Origin: Anaerovibrio sp. RM50 | GTDB lineage: Bacteria > Bacillota > Negativicutes > Selenomonadales > Selenomonadaceae | Assembly: GCF_000622005.1 (NCBI RefSeq) | Contig: NZ_JHWV01000006.1 | Span: forward strand, 62,001 to 126,000 | DNA length: 64,000 bases | Reading direction: 5' to 3' | Translations under genes and position numbers: made by a program | Shown here: one piece after another, positions 43,091 through 50,915 of the stretch | Numbering within the stretch: the stretch's first letter is position 1 | How the letters are laid out: each line of letters begins with the position of its first letter | Notes under the pieces: model-generated | Seen by the model: the letters and a program-made list of their open reading frames with translations, nothing else | What the model was told of the DNA's origin: nothing | Database searches by the model: none

Positions 43091-44255
43091 TTTTATAATC
43101 CTCCTTAAAAATCTTTTTAAAATACTTATCCAACTTAAACAGTTTAGTTTTACTGTCATATTTCTTGTATGTTCCACGCCATGACTTATAGCATTGCTTT
43201 ACCTTCGCCAAAGTTATCCTGCCATCCATCAGTAGCTTATAGAAGGATATGAGCTTTCTCCGTTCTCTGGCGAAGGTTTTGCTGTGTACCTTTCTGATCA
43301 GTCCACCTGTAGGCTTAACCTTGTAATTGATTTTCAGCCACGGCAGCCAAGATGTAATTCTGTAAATATGGGTCTTTTCCATATTCACAAAAATACCAAT
43401 ATCCTGAAACTTGGTTTTAAGCTCGGACAGCAATGCTTTCAGTTCAGCCTTACTTCGCATGATGATGTAGGTATCGTCCATGTACCTTCCGTAGTACCGT
43501 ATACCCTTTACAGTCTTGCAGTACGTATCAATGCTGTTTGGATAATAAACGCCTGTTATCTGGGAGGACTGGTTGCCTATCCCTACAGACTTCTTCAAAA
43601 ATCTTTCTCCAGTCTTTAGGTTGCTTGGGATTTTGGAATACTCCAGCGCATTGAATATACTGCTCATGCTGTTCTGGTATTCTTCCTCGGTCATGTATGA
43701 AACATCAATCTCAAATTCGTTGAACGTTATCTTTAAAAACTCAAATTCATCTGCTGACAGATGCTGCCCGAATTGCTTCAACGCTACATCGTGCCTGATG
43801 TTGTCATAATACTTCTTAAAATCCATAAACAGTATATAGGCATTTTCGCCATACTCTCTGTACGCATTTCTCAGATGTATTTCAAACCGCTTCCTTGCAA
43901 AGCTAAGTCCTTTACCCTTGAGGCTTGCACCGTTATCGTAAATCAGATACGGTCTAATCTTGGGTATAAGGACATTGTCATTCAGGGACCGCTGGACAAC
44001 TCTATCAAAAATATGCTGAGCCTTTATCTGTCTTATATGTCCTCTCTCACAAAGCGTAAACTCATACATCGGTTTAGGCTTGTATGTGCCTTCGACTATC
44101 TGTCTCTTGGTTTCAAGGATATTAAGCAGCAGGTTGGATTCATATTTCTGTACAGTTGCTTTCCATTCTGTTCCCTGTTTGGCAACCATGAAAGCGTTAA
44201 ACAGGCTGTCAGCACTGTAAACTTGTTCCAAAGGCATAAACAGGTACAGGGGCAT
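43083..44255 (-). CDS. Reverse transcriptase of a diversity-generating retroelement
   Basis: About 390 residues. The catalytic YMDD box is in IRYYGRYMDDTYIIM. The DGR-specific motif 4, GxxxSQ, is present as SVGIGNQSSQITGVYY, in place of the QG found in group II intron and retron enzymes. Motif 1-2 FMDFKKYYDNI and N-terminal KPMYEFTLCERG are also typical. It copies the TR RNA with adenine-specific errors and with the Avd partner delivers the cDNA to the VR. The start is uncertain: M22 of the long frame (44255) has GGGG 7 nt upstream; 44318 is the alternative. Downstream of the TR, like Brt of Bordetella phage BPP-1. Encoded on the late message, with no maturase or endonuclease domain. Confidence 0.95.
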   Translation of the reverse strand: MPLYLFMPLEQVYSADSLFNAFMVAKQGTEWKATVQKYESNLLLNILETKRQIVEGTYKPKPMYEFTLCERGHIRQIKAQHIFDRVVQRSLNDNVLIPKIRPYLIYDNGASLKGKGLSFARKRFEIHLRNAYREYGENAYILFMDFKKYYDNIRHDVALKQFGQHLSADEFEFLKITFNEFEIDVSYMTEEEYQNSMSSIFNALEYSKIPSNLKTGERFLKKSVGIGNQSSQITGVYYPNSIDTYCKTVKGIRYYGRYMDDTYIIMRSKAELKALLSELKTKFQDIGIFVNMEKTHIYRITSWLPWLKINYKVKPTGGLIRKVHSKTFARERRKLISFYKLLMDGRITLAKVKQCYKSWRGTYKKYDSKTKLFKLDKYFKKIFKEDYKNG

Positions 44256-44413
44256 ATTGCAGCCCCTGTTCTCCTTTCTGACAGGGTGAATAGCACCATC
44301 AGCCATAGCTGGGTGCATCCCTGCCCTTGAAGTTCCTCCAATAATAGGAGCAGGTCTGTTTCCCCTTATCTAATCAAGCCACAGCGGTAAACAATGACCT
44401 AAGTGTGACTCTT

Positions 44414-44510
44414 GATAATCGGACGAACGCCATTAGCGTTACTAGCGTTGTTGTTGTTCGCATTACCATTGTTGTTCGCATTGCAGAAGTTGGTAGACGA
44501 GTTGACCGCC
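44414..44510 (-). repeat. DGR template repeat (TR)
   Basis: 97 nt, read on the minus strand from GGCGGTC to ATTATC. It is rich in AAC and AAT codons when read in the frame of the target (13 AAY codons). Compared with the VR at 45138-45234, the 97 positions align without gaps, 78 are identical, and all 19 differences fall on TR adenines (A to G 9, to C 5, to T 5). It starts 13 nt after the Avd-like stop and 158 nt before the RT start. Confidence 0.97.
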
Positions 44511-44523
44511 AACGGAAACCGAC

Positions 44524-45069
44524 CTATTTTTGTGTTGATTTCTTCCGCTGCTGATTTGTTCTGCGTTGCCAGTTTTTCAACGCCTTCATCTCAGCATCAA
44601 TAAGCTCAACATACGGCATAATCTTTTCCTTGTTCATCGGCAATATATAGGTAATATTCTGTAGTGCCTGTAAAAGCTGATAACAGTTCGATTGTGCCAA
44701 TTTCTGGTATTTTCTTCGGAGATTATGCCAATACTCATAGTCAGGTTCGCACGGATAAATTGTATTGGCTGTCGTGATGTTCTCGCATAGGTTCTGTAGC
44801 AAATTCAGTATCACGTTTCTGTAATGTTCAATCAACCACAACGGATAACTGGCTTCAACATCAATATGGTACTGCTTGCATATCTCCTCAAATGCTTTTC
44901 TGTCCTCCTCCTTCATCTTGGCAGCGTGAGTAAAGGTTTTCAAATCCCTTGATATACTCTTTACGCCAAAATCTCGGATGAGCAACAGCGTAACATCACG
45001 GTTCAGCTTATACGCTAGATGGAGATATTCCATCGGAGATTTGCTTCTTTTTCCTTCTGGTACTGACAT
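44524..45069 (-). CDS. Avd-like accessory protein of the DGR
   Basis: 181 residues from ATG 45069 (AAAGGA upstream). All-helical, with PMEYLHLAYKLNRDVTLLLI and HYRNVILNLLQNLCENITTA, and ending in a basic tail (NWQRRTNQQRKKSTQK). Known Avd is a ~128-residue basic four-helix bundle that forms a pentameric barrel on the RT; this protein is longer and the match is by position and helical/basic character rather than by firm similarity. It is placed exactly where avd lies in BPP-1: between target gene and TR. Confidence 0.7.
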   Translation of the reverse strand: MSVPEGKRSKSPMEYLHLAYKLNRDVTLLLIRDFGVKSISRDLKTFTHAAKMKEEDRKAFEEICKQYHIDVEASYPLWLIEHYRNVILNLLQNLCENITTANTIYPCEPDYEYWHNLRRKYQKLAQSNCYQLLQALQNITYILPMNKEKIMPYVELIDAEMKALKNWQRRTNQQRKKSTQK

Positions 45070-45090
45070 AAAAATCCTTTCTATTGGAGC

Positions 45091-45111
45091 GTGCCGACAC
45101 AAGGTCGGCAC
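45091..45111. repeat. Hairpin/cruciform downstream of the VR
   Basis: Perfect 8-bp stem GTGCCGAC (45091-45098) / GTCGGCAC (45104-45111) with a 5-nt loop, 27 nt past the VR end. Known DGR targets carry such a hairpin just downstream of the VR, which aids retrohoming. No T-run follows, so it is not a terminator. Confidence 0.8.
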
Positions 45112-45125
45112 GGTTACCAGCCTAA

Positions 45126-46049
45126 TCAGCCTACGCAGATAAGCGGACGAACGCCAAGAGCGTCACTAGCGTCGTCGGGGTACGCACCACCAAAGTTGTC
45201 CGCATAGCAGAAGCCGGTAGACGAGGCGACCGCCCTGAGCCAGTAGTATTCACGTGCATGAGAATGACCCTTGAAATTGAACAAAGGCAGTTTCTCACAG
45301 CCGATACCAACATCGTAGAAGCTGGAGCTTAATGCAGTACAGCCGTAAATCTCAACTTCGTTTGGCAGTACAGCCTTAACATCAGACCATGCCCAGTTAT
45401 TGGATGCACCAGTCTGACCAGCACCAGCCATAGAAGCAAGGCTTGTACTCATTGAAGTAGTCAGTAACTCTCTACGAGTCAGCAGATGATTACCAAGAAC
45501 TGTTGCCAGCTTGGTGTTTATCGTAGGAATATGAGTCGTGTGCATCTTACTTCCAGCATAACCATTTGCCGTAGTGTTGCTGTCGTTCATACCTGCTGTA
45601 AACAGGTTAGTCTTAGGTATCAGTACAAGGTGGTGAGTAGCGAAGTCAGTATCGCCCTTATGCAGATAATGGTCAAAACCTGCAATCTCCCACTCCTTGT
45701 TGTACGTACCGTCCTGAATGGTGAAGTAGTCACCAAGGTACAGGTCAGTAAACTTACCAGACGAAACCTCGTGTGCAGTAAGGAATGCTTCAAATGCTGC
45801 AACAGACGTGAAGGTTCCAAGGTTCTTGCCACGATAAATGCCGTTGTGAGATAAACCGACTGTAGACAATATATTGCCAACTTCCTTGGCAGCCGCACCC
45901 TCAGCAGAGTTTGCTGGCGTATATTTGTCTGTTCCATCGGCATTCTTGACATCACCGTACAGATTGGTTGCAAAAACATTAAGCAGTGGTTTTGCTGATG
46001 TGCCGATACTATCAAAGTTGTCATTAGTTACCATAGCTTTTTTGGACAT
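45126..46049 (-). CDS. DGR target: tail-fibre-like protein with variable C-type lectin-like end
   Basis: 307 residues. The N terminus (MSKKAMVTNDNFDSIGTSAK) and middle are of phage-fibre type; the last ~40 residues, YYWLRAVASSTGFCYADNFG, then GAYPDDASDALGVRPLICVG, have the pattern of CLec-fold variable domains (WLR..., GVRP). The VR covers residues about 272-304. The diversified codons are at 275, 279, 282, 284-286, 288, 290-293, 296, 298 and, from ATT, 303. Because AAY codons mutate only to NNY, none can become a stop. AGGAG precedes the ATG. Proposed role: receptor-binding tip of the tail. This is inferred from its place among fibre genes. Confidence 0.93.
   Translation of the reverse strand: MSKKAMVTNDNFDSIGTSAKPLLNVFATNLYGDVKNADGTDKYTPANSAEGAAAKEVGNILSTVGLSHNGIYRGKNLGTFTSVAAFEAFLTAHEVSSGKFTDLYLGDYFTIQDGTYNKEWEIAGFDHYLHKGDTDFATHHLVLIPKTNLFTAGMNDSNTTANGYAGSKMHTTHIPTINTKLATVLGNHLLTRRELLTTSMSTSLASMAGAGQTGASNNWAWSDVKAVLPNEVEIYGCTALSSSFYDVGIGCEKLPLFNFKGHSHAREYYWLRAVASSTGFCYADNFGGAYPDDASDALGVRPLICVG
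45138..45234 (-). repeat. DGR variable repeat (VR)
   Basis: 97 nt, GGCGGTC to CTTATC on the minus strand, ending 10 nt before the stop codon region of the target gene. GC-rich shared stretch GGCGTTCGTCCG near the 3' end is the candidate initiation-of-mutagenic-homing site; one A to C change lies beyond it, so its exact limit is uncertain. Confidence 0.96.
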
Positions 46050-46066
46050 ATTATTTCAGCTCCTCG

Positions 46067-46483
46067 TTAAGTCATATTTGTATCAAAATTAGGCGATATG
46101 TTACCATCCTCGTCCTTAATCCACCACTTGGATTCAAGGTTTGGAGATATGTTCCCGTCCTCCTCTTTAATCCATGCACAGTTGTCATCAAATATCATGA
46201 CATTTGGATTAGGAGAAAAATCGCCATTTTCATCGTAAGACCAGCCAGCATTGATCTGGCTAACAAAATCCTGAATCTGTTGGTTTAATTCTCTGAAATT
46301 CGAGAATATCTGCCTGAATACCATGTTGAATACTTCAAAACTTGCTGGGTCGTTTGCTATCAGTTGCGGAAAACTGGTTGCAAACGGAAAATCTGTTGGA
46401 ATGCTGTCAGATGGTCGAACCTGACCATTGACTACATCTGGTAAGACTTTTTTGATTTCTTCTATTCTTTCATCTTCTGTCAT
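46067..46483 (-). CDS. Phage fibre-associated protein with repeated W..(D/E)(D/E)xGN(I/F)SPN motif
   Basis: 138 residues. N-terminal half helical (VFNMVFRQIFSNFRELNQQI). The C-terminal half has three near-copies of a motif: WSYDENGDFSPN, WIKEEDGNISPN and WIKDEDGNISPN, 20-35 residues apart. A fourth copy closes the 46500-46769 gene. It may be a structural bead in a fibre or an attachment tag. Immediately upstream (in transcription) of the DGR target gene. Confidence 0.65.
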   Translation of the reverse strand: MTEDERIEEIKKVLPDVVNGQVRPSDSIPTDFPFATSFPQLIANDPASFEVFNMVFRQIFSNFRELNQQIQDFVSQINAGWSYDENGDFSPNPNVMIFDDNCAWIKEEDGNISPNLESKWWIKDEDGNISPNFDTNMT

Positions 46484-46499
46484 TGCTTACTCACCGCCT

Positions 46500-46769
46500 T
46501 TATACGTTTGGACTAATATCACCGTTACTGTCGGTAATCCAAGGAGCAGTAAACTCATCGTACCAAGGCAACTTCTTCCAGCCGTTGGTTGTGTACACAT
46601 ACAGTCTTTCATCAGAAACCTGAAAAGCAATCCTACCAACATAGTTATATTCAGTCGGCAGCGTAGGATAGACAATTCTTGCTAAATATGTACTAGCGTT
46701 TTGAGCATCCTGCTTCGTTTTGAATCTCTCCAAAAGGTCTGCCGTAATAATTTTTTTATTTTGTGCCAT
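46500..46769 (-). CDS. Phage fibre-region protein
   Basis: 89 residues, MAQNKKIITADLLERFKTKQ; DAQNASTYLARIV resembles the start of the 46865-47794 fibre (ELLQYFKGKQDAFNAETYVA), so they share an N-terminal module. The C terminus WITDSNGDISPN shares the motif of the 46067 gene. AGGAGG precedes the ATG. Confidence 0.65.
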   Translation of the reverse strand: MAQNKKIITADLLERFKTKQDAQNASTYLARIVYPTLPTEYNYVGRIAFQVSDERLYVYTTNGWKKLPWYDEFTAPWITDSNGDISPNV

Positions 46770-46864
46770 TCATCATCTGCCTCCTGAAATACAATATAAT
46801 ATGGCTCCCACAACTCAATGCAGGAGCCACATACTATACTGTTTATTGATTAGCAGATGCCATA

Positions 46865-47794
46865 TTACTCAGAAGCAAACATAGCATCAATGTCAGACTC
46901 GCTTGCCCAGCCATCCATATAGATGTCAGTGCCAGTGCCGTTGATAGTAACAGTAGCGAGCTTAACACCGCTGTTCTTCTCAGCAGTTACGGCAACGGTA
47001 GGAGCATAGATGGCAGTATTAGTACCATCAATGCCAATGTCAGCAACCTTAGTACCAGCAGTGAAGCTTACAGCGGTAACTGTGGTCTTGTTAGCCTCAT
47101 CAGACATAGCTGCCAGACGAGTAATCTCGCTGGTGGAAATCAGGGACTTGCCAGTTTCCTTGTCAACCTTGCCAGACAGGTCAATGTCAACAGCCTTGTT
47201 GGTAACAGTAAGAGCTGTACCGTCAACCTTTACGGTGTCGATAACATTTACTTCTGCACCAGTAGCAACGCCAGCAAGCTTGGTCTTCTCAGCATCAGTG
47301 TAATCGTTGGTGGACAGGCCCTTGCCATTCTCCTTCTCAACATAACCGCTGAGGTCAACAACACCAGCAAGGTTATCCCAGCCAGTACCGTTCCAAGCAA
47401 GGTTATCGCCAGCATTTACGCCATGAGTGGAGTCAGCAGCCTCTACGTTGTAAACATCACCAGTCACCTGACCAGTAGAAGGCAGTGCAGCGTAGCTGGC
47501 TACGGAACCCTTGTAGCGATAAACGGTAGACAGGTCAGAAGTCTTTGCGTATGCGGAGAGGTCAATAGATACCGCTTTATTGGAGACAGTAACGATGTCC
47601 TCATTTGCAACGGAAACAGACTCAATTACGTTTACCTGTGCGCCAGTAGCGATACCAGCCAGCTTGGTGCCTTCATCGTTTGTCATCAAACGCTTGCCAG
47701 ACTCCTGTGCAACGTAAGTTTCTGCGTTAAACGCATCCTGCTTACCCTTAAAATACTGTAACAGTTCGACACTTACATGCTTAGTGTTAGACAT
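46865..47794 (-). CDS. Phage tail fibre protein, repetitive
   Basis: 309 residues from ATG 47794 (GGAGG upstream). Short fibre repeats such as KLAGIATGAQVNVIE and KLAGVATGAEVNVID alternate with VSIDLSAYAK and VDIDLSGKVD; the C terminus ends SESDIDAMFASE. Such repeats form trimeric beta-fibres in phages. No enzymatic domain. It lies between the baseplate and the DGR genes. Confidence 0.85.
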   Translation of the reverse strand: MSNTKHVSVELLQYFKGKQDAFNAETYVAQESGKRLMTNDEGTKLAGIATGAQVNVIESVSVANEDIVTVSNKAVSIDLSAYAKTSDLSTVYRYKGSVASYAALPSTGQVTGDVYNVEAADSTHGVNAGDNLAWNGTGWDNLAGVVDLSGYVEKENGKGLSTNDYTDAEKTKLAGVATGAEVNVIDTVKVDGTALTVTNKAVDIDLSGKVDKETGKSLISTSEITRLAAMSDEANKTTVTAVSFTAGTKVADIGIDGTNTAIYAPTVAVTAEKNSGVKLATVTINGTGTDIYMDGWASESDIDAMFASE

Positions 47795-47884
47795 TTTCAA
47801 TTCCTCCATTTTGTAAAAATTTTTATTTATTCTTCATCACACCTCGCACCGCTGCAGTCGATTCAAAGCATGATAAATTCAAAG

Positions 47885-48199
47885 TTATTCAAACAGTGCG
47901 TCAATATCATCCTGTGAAGCTGTATTGTTTTCGTCAGCTTCCTCAACACACTCACCAATCTGCTCAGCGTTGGCAGTGTAGGTGGACTCCTGAAACGGAA
48001 CAACCCTAACAGAAACAGGCTTGCCACAGCTACGTATATTGAGCTGGACATCATCAAACTTGAACCTGCTCTTTGGCGGTATAACAACGCCAAAATCGTT
48101 GTTATGCGAAAGCTCAATAGGAACCAGCGTGTCATTCTCAACTGTCCCAGACAGGTATGGCAACGGCTTCCAATCGTTTGTTATAGACAACTTAGACAT
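47885..48199 (-). CDS. Small phage structural protein
   Basis: 104 residues, MSKLSITNDWKPLPYLSGTV. Beta-rich; ends ASQDDIDALFE, which resembles the C-terminal SESDIDAMF of the neighbouring fibre. A shared tail of this type may be an assembly tag. AGGAGA precedes the ATG. Function unknown. Confidence 0.6.
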   Translation of the reverse strand: MSKLSITNDWKPLPYLSGTVENDTLVPIELSHNNDFGVVIPPKSRFKFDDVQLNIRSCGKPVSVRVVPFQESTYTANAEQIGECVEEADENNTASQDDIDALFE

Positions 48200-48213
48200 T
48201 TTTCACATCTCCT

Positions 48214-48654
48214 TTAAAAAGATACTGTCCATCTGATAACAGCACCAATCTCCTGATTGATACCCATATCATTCGCCAGCCTTATCTTGGCGGCAGTTTC
48301 ATCATTTTCATCAAGCAAGGCAAGCTCATTGATAAAGGTTTCGCCTATGTCTCCAGCGACAATCTGAGCTTCAAAAGTGACCTTGCCTGTACCAGTAAAT
48401 GTGGTCTTTTCTATTTCTTTTACAACGACAACGTGGTTTAATGGCGTTGCTTCGTCTGGAGGGGCAGGATTGCCATAAGAGTCAACATTGCCTTGGTCTC
48501 CAAAAGCCATTTTCTTGATGACTGGTATCTGACCTGAGCTGCCTATAGCCTGTGCCAAGGCATCACGGTAATGATTTGTAGTTACTTTGTTAATCTTGTA
48601 AAAATCTTCATCACCAACGCTCAATGTCTGAGCCATTGTAATTTCATTCGTCAT
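48214..48654 (-). CDS. Phage tail fibre/collar N-terminal domain protein
   Basis: 146 residues. VTTNHYRDALAQAIGSSGQI and VVVVKEIEKTTFTGTGKVTF, then INELALLDENDETAAKIRL, match the tail-collar/gpH-type N-terminal module that joins fibres to the baseplate. Its ATG overlaps the stop of the preceding gene (ATGA). Confidence 0.8.
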   Translation of the reverse strand: MTNEITMAQTLSVGDEDFYKINKVTTNHYRDALAQAIGSSGQIPVIKKMAFGDQGNVDSYGNPAPPDEATPLNHVVVVKEIEKTTFTGTGKVTFEAQIVAGDIGETFINELALLDENDETAAKIRLANDMGINQEIGAVIRWTVSF

Positions 48655-49754
48655 AACACATTCCCTCCAATTTCATACGGTTCACTGTTCATAACAAAAC
48701 TTCCATCCATAACATGCCTTCCGTTCAACATGGTCGGCATCCTTATCGTGATTGTATTAGCTGTCTGTTTTGCAAGATGCTGTTTTATAGGAACATCCTT
48801 CATGAACAAAACATCATGGCTAACCAGTTTCACGCTTCCACGGCAATTAAGATTTTTATCGTGATTCAAGGTGTCCTGACCATTGAGCCTGTTCACAACA
48901 AAGTTCCTGTCATGCAGGTGATTAAACACCCTCAGGAACAGAGCTTCATGGTTAATGAGCTTCCTGCTGTCACCACGGTTGAGCTTCTTCTGGCTGTTCA
49001 GGCGGTTCTGGCTATTCAGCCTGTTTGGAACAAAATTCTGGTCATGCAGCAAGTCATACTGCATAACAATATCAATGTCATGATCATGGTTGCTGCCAAA
49101 AACATTTTCATTGATGTAACCATCGTGATACCCTAAGAACCGTTCTATCCTGTAGCCTGAAAGCGTAATAGCTCCATTGAGCAGGTGACTTCCATCAAGA
49201 ATATTCGGATAATTCCTAAACGGATCATGGGACGGAGCCATACTCTGGAAGATGTCAGCTACCATCCTCAACGACAAGTGCGATGGCTTTTCTTTTCTCA
49301 GCACCTTAAACATATAAGGAATTTTGGACAAATCATTGTCAATATCAAACTCTATTGCAACAACGCCATAATCAAATGTTTCATCAACATTGATGTCAAT
49401 GCCTGAAGCTTCCTCTGCAAGCATTTCAAAGCGTTTTGGATTGAGCGGATATTTCACGACCCTCCTCATCCTGATGTTATCTCGCCTTGTCTGCAAATCA
49501 AGGTCGTAATTATGAGGAATGGAATACCTGTCTTCCCAAGCATCTATGCCAAAGCCCCAAGTACATTTACATACAAAGCCCTGTTCCCTTACGCTCTGGA
49601 GATATTCCCAGACCTGTTCCCACTCTATGCCAATTACCTCAAAGAGATTTTTGGCAACATAGGACTTTCCGTAAATCGGGGAAACTCGCTTGAGCATTCG
49701 TTTGCCTGTTTTCGTGGTAGGAAGTTTTTCGGTAATTATGTCTTTATTACTCAT
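48651..49754 (-). CDS. Baseplate protein (DUF2313/YmfQ-like) with C-terminal repeat extension
   Basis: 367 residues. The N-terminal ~190 residues resemble gpI/YmfQ-like baseplate proteins (SPIYGKSYVAKNLFEVIGIE, MRRVVKYPLNPKRFEMLAEE). The C-terminal ~170 residues are unusual: two similar blocks LLHDQNFVPNRLNSQNRLNS and HLHDRNFVVNRLNGQDTLNH are each followed by LN-rich and KL-ending segments, suggesting a duplicated beta-helix-like unit. The first part binds the baseplate; the second may contact fibres. Confidence 0.8.
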   Translation of the reverse strand: MSNKDIITEKLPTTKTGKRMLKRVSPIYGKSYVAKNLFEVIGIEWEQVWEYLQSVREQGFVCKCTWGFGIDAWEDRYSIPHNYDLDLQTRRDNIRMRRVVKYPLNPKRFEMLAEEASGIDINVDETFDYGVVAIEFDIDNDLSKIPYMFKVLRKEKPSHLSLRMVADIFQSMAPSHDPFRNYPNILDGSHLLNGAITLSGYRIERFLGYHDGYINENVFGSNHDHDIDIVMQYDLLHDQNFVPNRLNSQNRLNSQKKLNRGDSRKLINHEALFLRVFNHLHDRNFVVNRLNGQDTLNHDKNLNCRGSVKLVSHDVLFMKDVPIKQHLAKQTANTITIRMPTMLNGRHVMDGSFVMNSEPYEIGGNVL

Positions 49755-50898
49755 ACATAGTCACCTCTAAATCTCCAGTTACAGGGTACTCCTCTCTGCC
49801 AAACTTGATGTTATCGTCAGCTCCGTTTACAAGAACGTCATCAATATCATTCACACCTAACGTGTCAGTGATGATAGCTGCTATCTTGTAAAACTTCAGC
49901 TCACGCTCATAATTGCTTGTGTCCATTGCAACGCTGGCGTAATACGACATAAGAGATTTTCTGATATTTGCTATCACTGTATCTCTTTCATACTCAGTCT
50001 CAAGCTTCAGCTTAAAACTGATGTCTACTGTAACTTCTTCTGGAGCAACAACAGTGAAATCAATAACACCAACAGGTGCCAATCGGTTAATATCCTTCCT
50101 GTCTGTTCCAAAAATATGCGTGTAGACATTCTGGCAAATAATTTCATTGGCAGGATAGCCATTGGCATCCACTACGACAACCTTTACGCTGTTTGGACCG
50201 TGATACTCTGGAATGGTATATGCAAAGCCTACTCCAGCAACTTCCTCAGCCCATCGCTTGTAGTCTGCGTTATTACCTACAAAGCTGTTCGTGTTTCCAG
50301 CCAAGTAGTAATCAATTCGTCTACGCAGGTCATCATCATTCTCTGTCTCCGTACCGCCAGTGGTCGGATGCACATTCGTAATCTTCTCAATGCCCTTGAT
50401 AGGTGTCTGCATTATGGTGATGGTATCTTCATCAACATTGGAACCAGTACCGCCATTTACAGCCTGTACTTCAATCTCTATTTCTTCATCATCACCTATA
50501 ACGTACCTGTTCAGTGACTCAAACGGTATAGCAGGTACATTGCCATCTGAAGGAACGCAGAATACAAAGCCTTTATCAATGACAGTCCCCTTTTTACCAG
50601 TAATCTTCAATATTCCATACGACTTGGTTGCAGCCTTCCGTTCAAGTCCGTTCTCGTAAGCGTGAACATCCAGCCAGTCACCGTCTGCCCACATCGGATG
50701 CAGGAGCTTCAATGTCTGTACAAGATAAAACTGCACCATTTCTGCCTTTTCCAAGGATGATGGTTTGAGAAAATCCCAAACAAAACCGCCCTCGGTCTTA
50801 TCAATATCGGCAGGAACATTGGCAAGCATACTCTGCATTATGGTGTCGGCATTGACTCCATCAAGCCAATCAGGAATTTTAAATTCTGTTATACTCAC
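49747..50898 (-). CDS. Baseplate J-like protein (gpJ)
   Basis: 383 residues. GTG start at 50898 with GGGAGGG 7 nt upstream. LEKAEMVQFYLVQTLKLLHP, GSNVDEDTITIMQTPIKGIE, TTGGTETENDDDLRRRIDYY and LAGNTNSFVGNNADYKRWAE follow the baseplate wedge family (P2 gpJ, Mu gp47). It forms part of the contractile-tail baseplate. The stop overlaps the next gene by 8 nt. Confidence 0.95.
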   Translation of the reverse strand: MSITEFKIPDWLDGVNADTIMQSMLANVPADIDKTEGGFVWDFLKPSSLEKAEMVQFYLVQTLKLLHPMWADGDWLDVHAYENGLERKAATKSYGILKITGKKGTVIDKGFVFCVPSDGNVPAIPFESLNRYVIGDDEEIEIEVQAVNGGTGSNVDEDTITIMQTPIKGIEKITNVHPTTGGTETENDDDLRRRIDYYLAGNTNSFVGNNADYKRWAEEVAGVGFAYTIPEYHGPNSVKVVVVDANGYPANEIICQNVYTHIFGTDRKDINRLAPVGVIDFTVVAPEEVTVDISFKLKLETEYERDTVIANIRKSLMSYYASVAMDTSNYERELKFYKIAAIITDTLGVNDIDDVLVNGADDNIKFGREEYPVTGDLEVTMYE

Positions 50899-50915
50899 TC
50901 ATTTTCCCTCCCATA

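Noticed and set aside
43083-44318. Reverse transcriptase as a group II intron or retron enzyme
   Set aside because: No maturase/endonuclease domain, motif 4 has SQ instead of QG, and a matching TR/VR pair is present.
45091-45111. Hairpin after the DGR target as a transcription terminator
   Set aside because: No T-run on either strand and the genes on both sides are co-directional and closely spaced.
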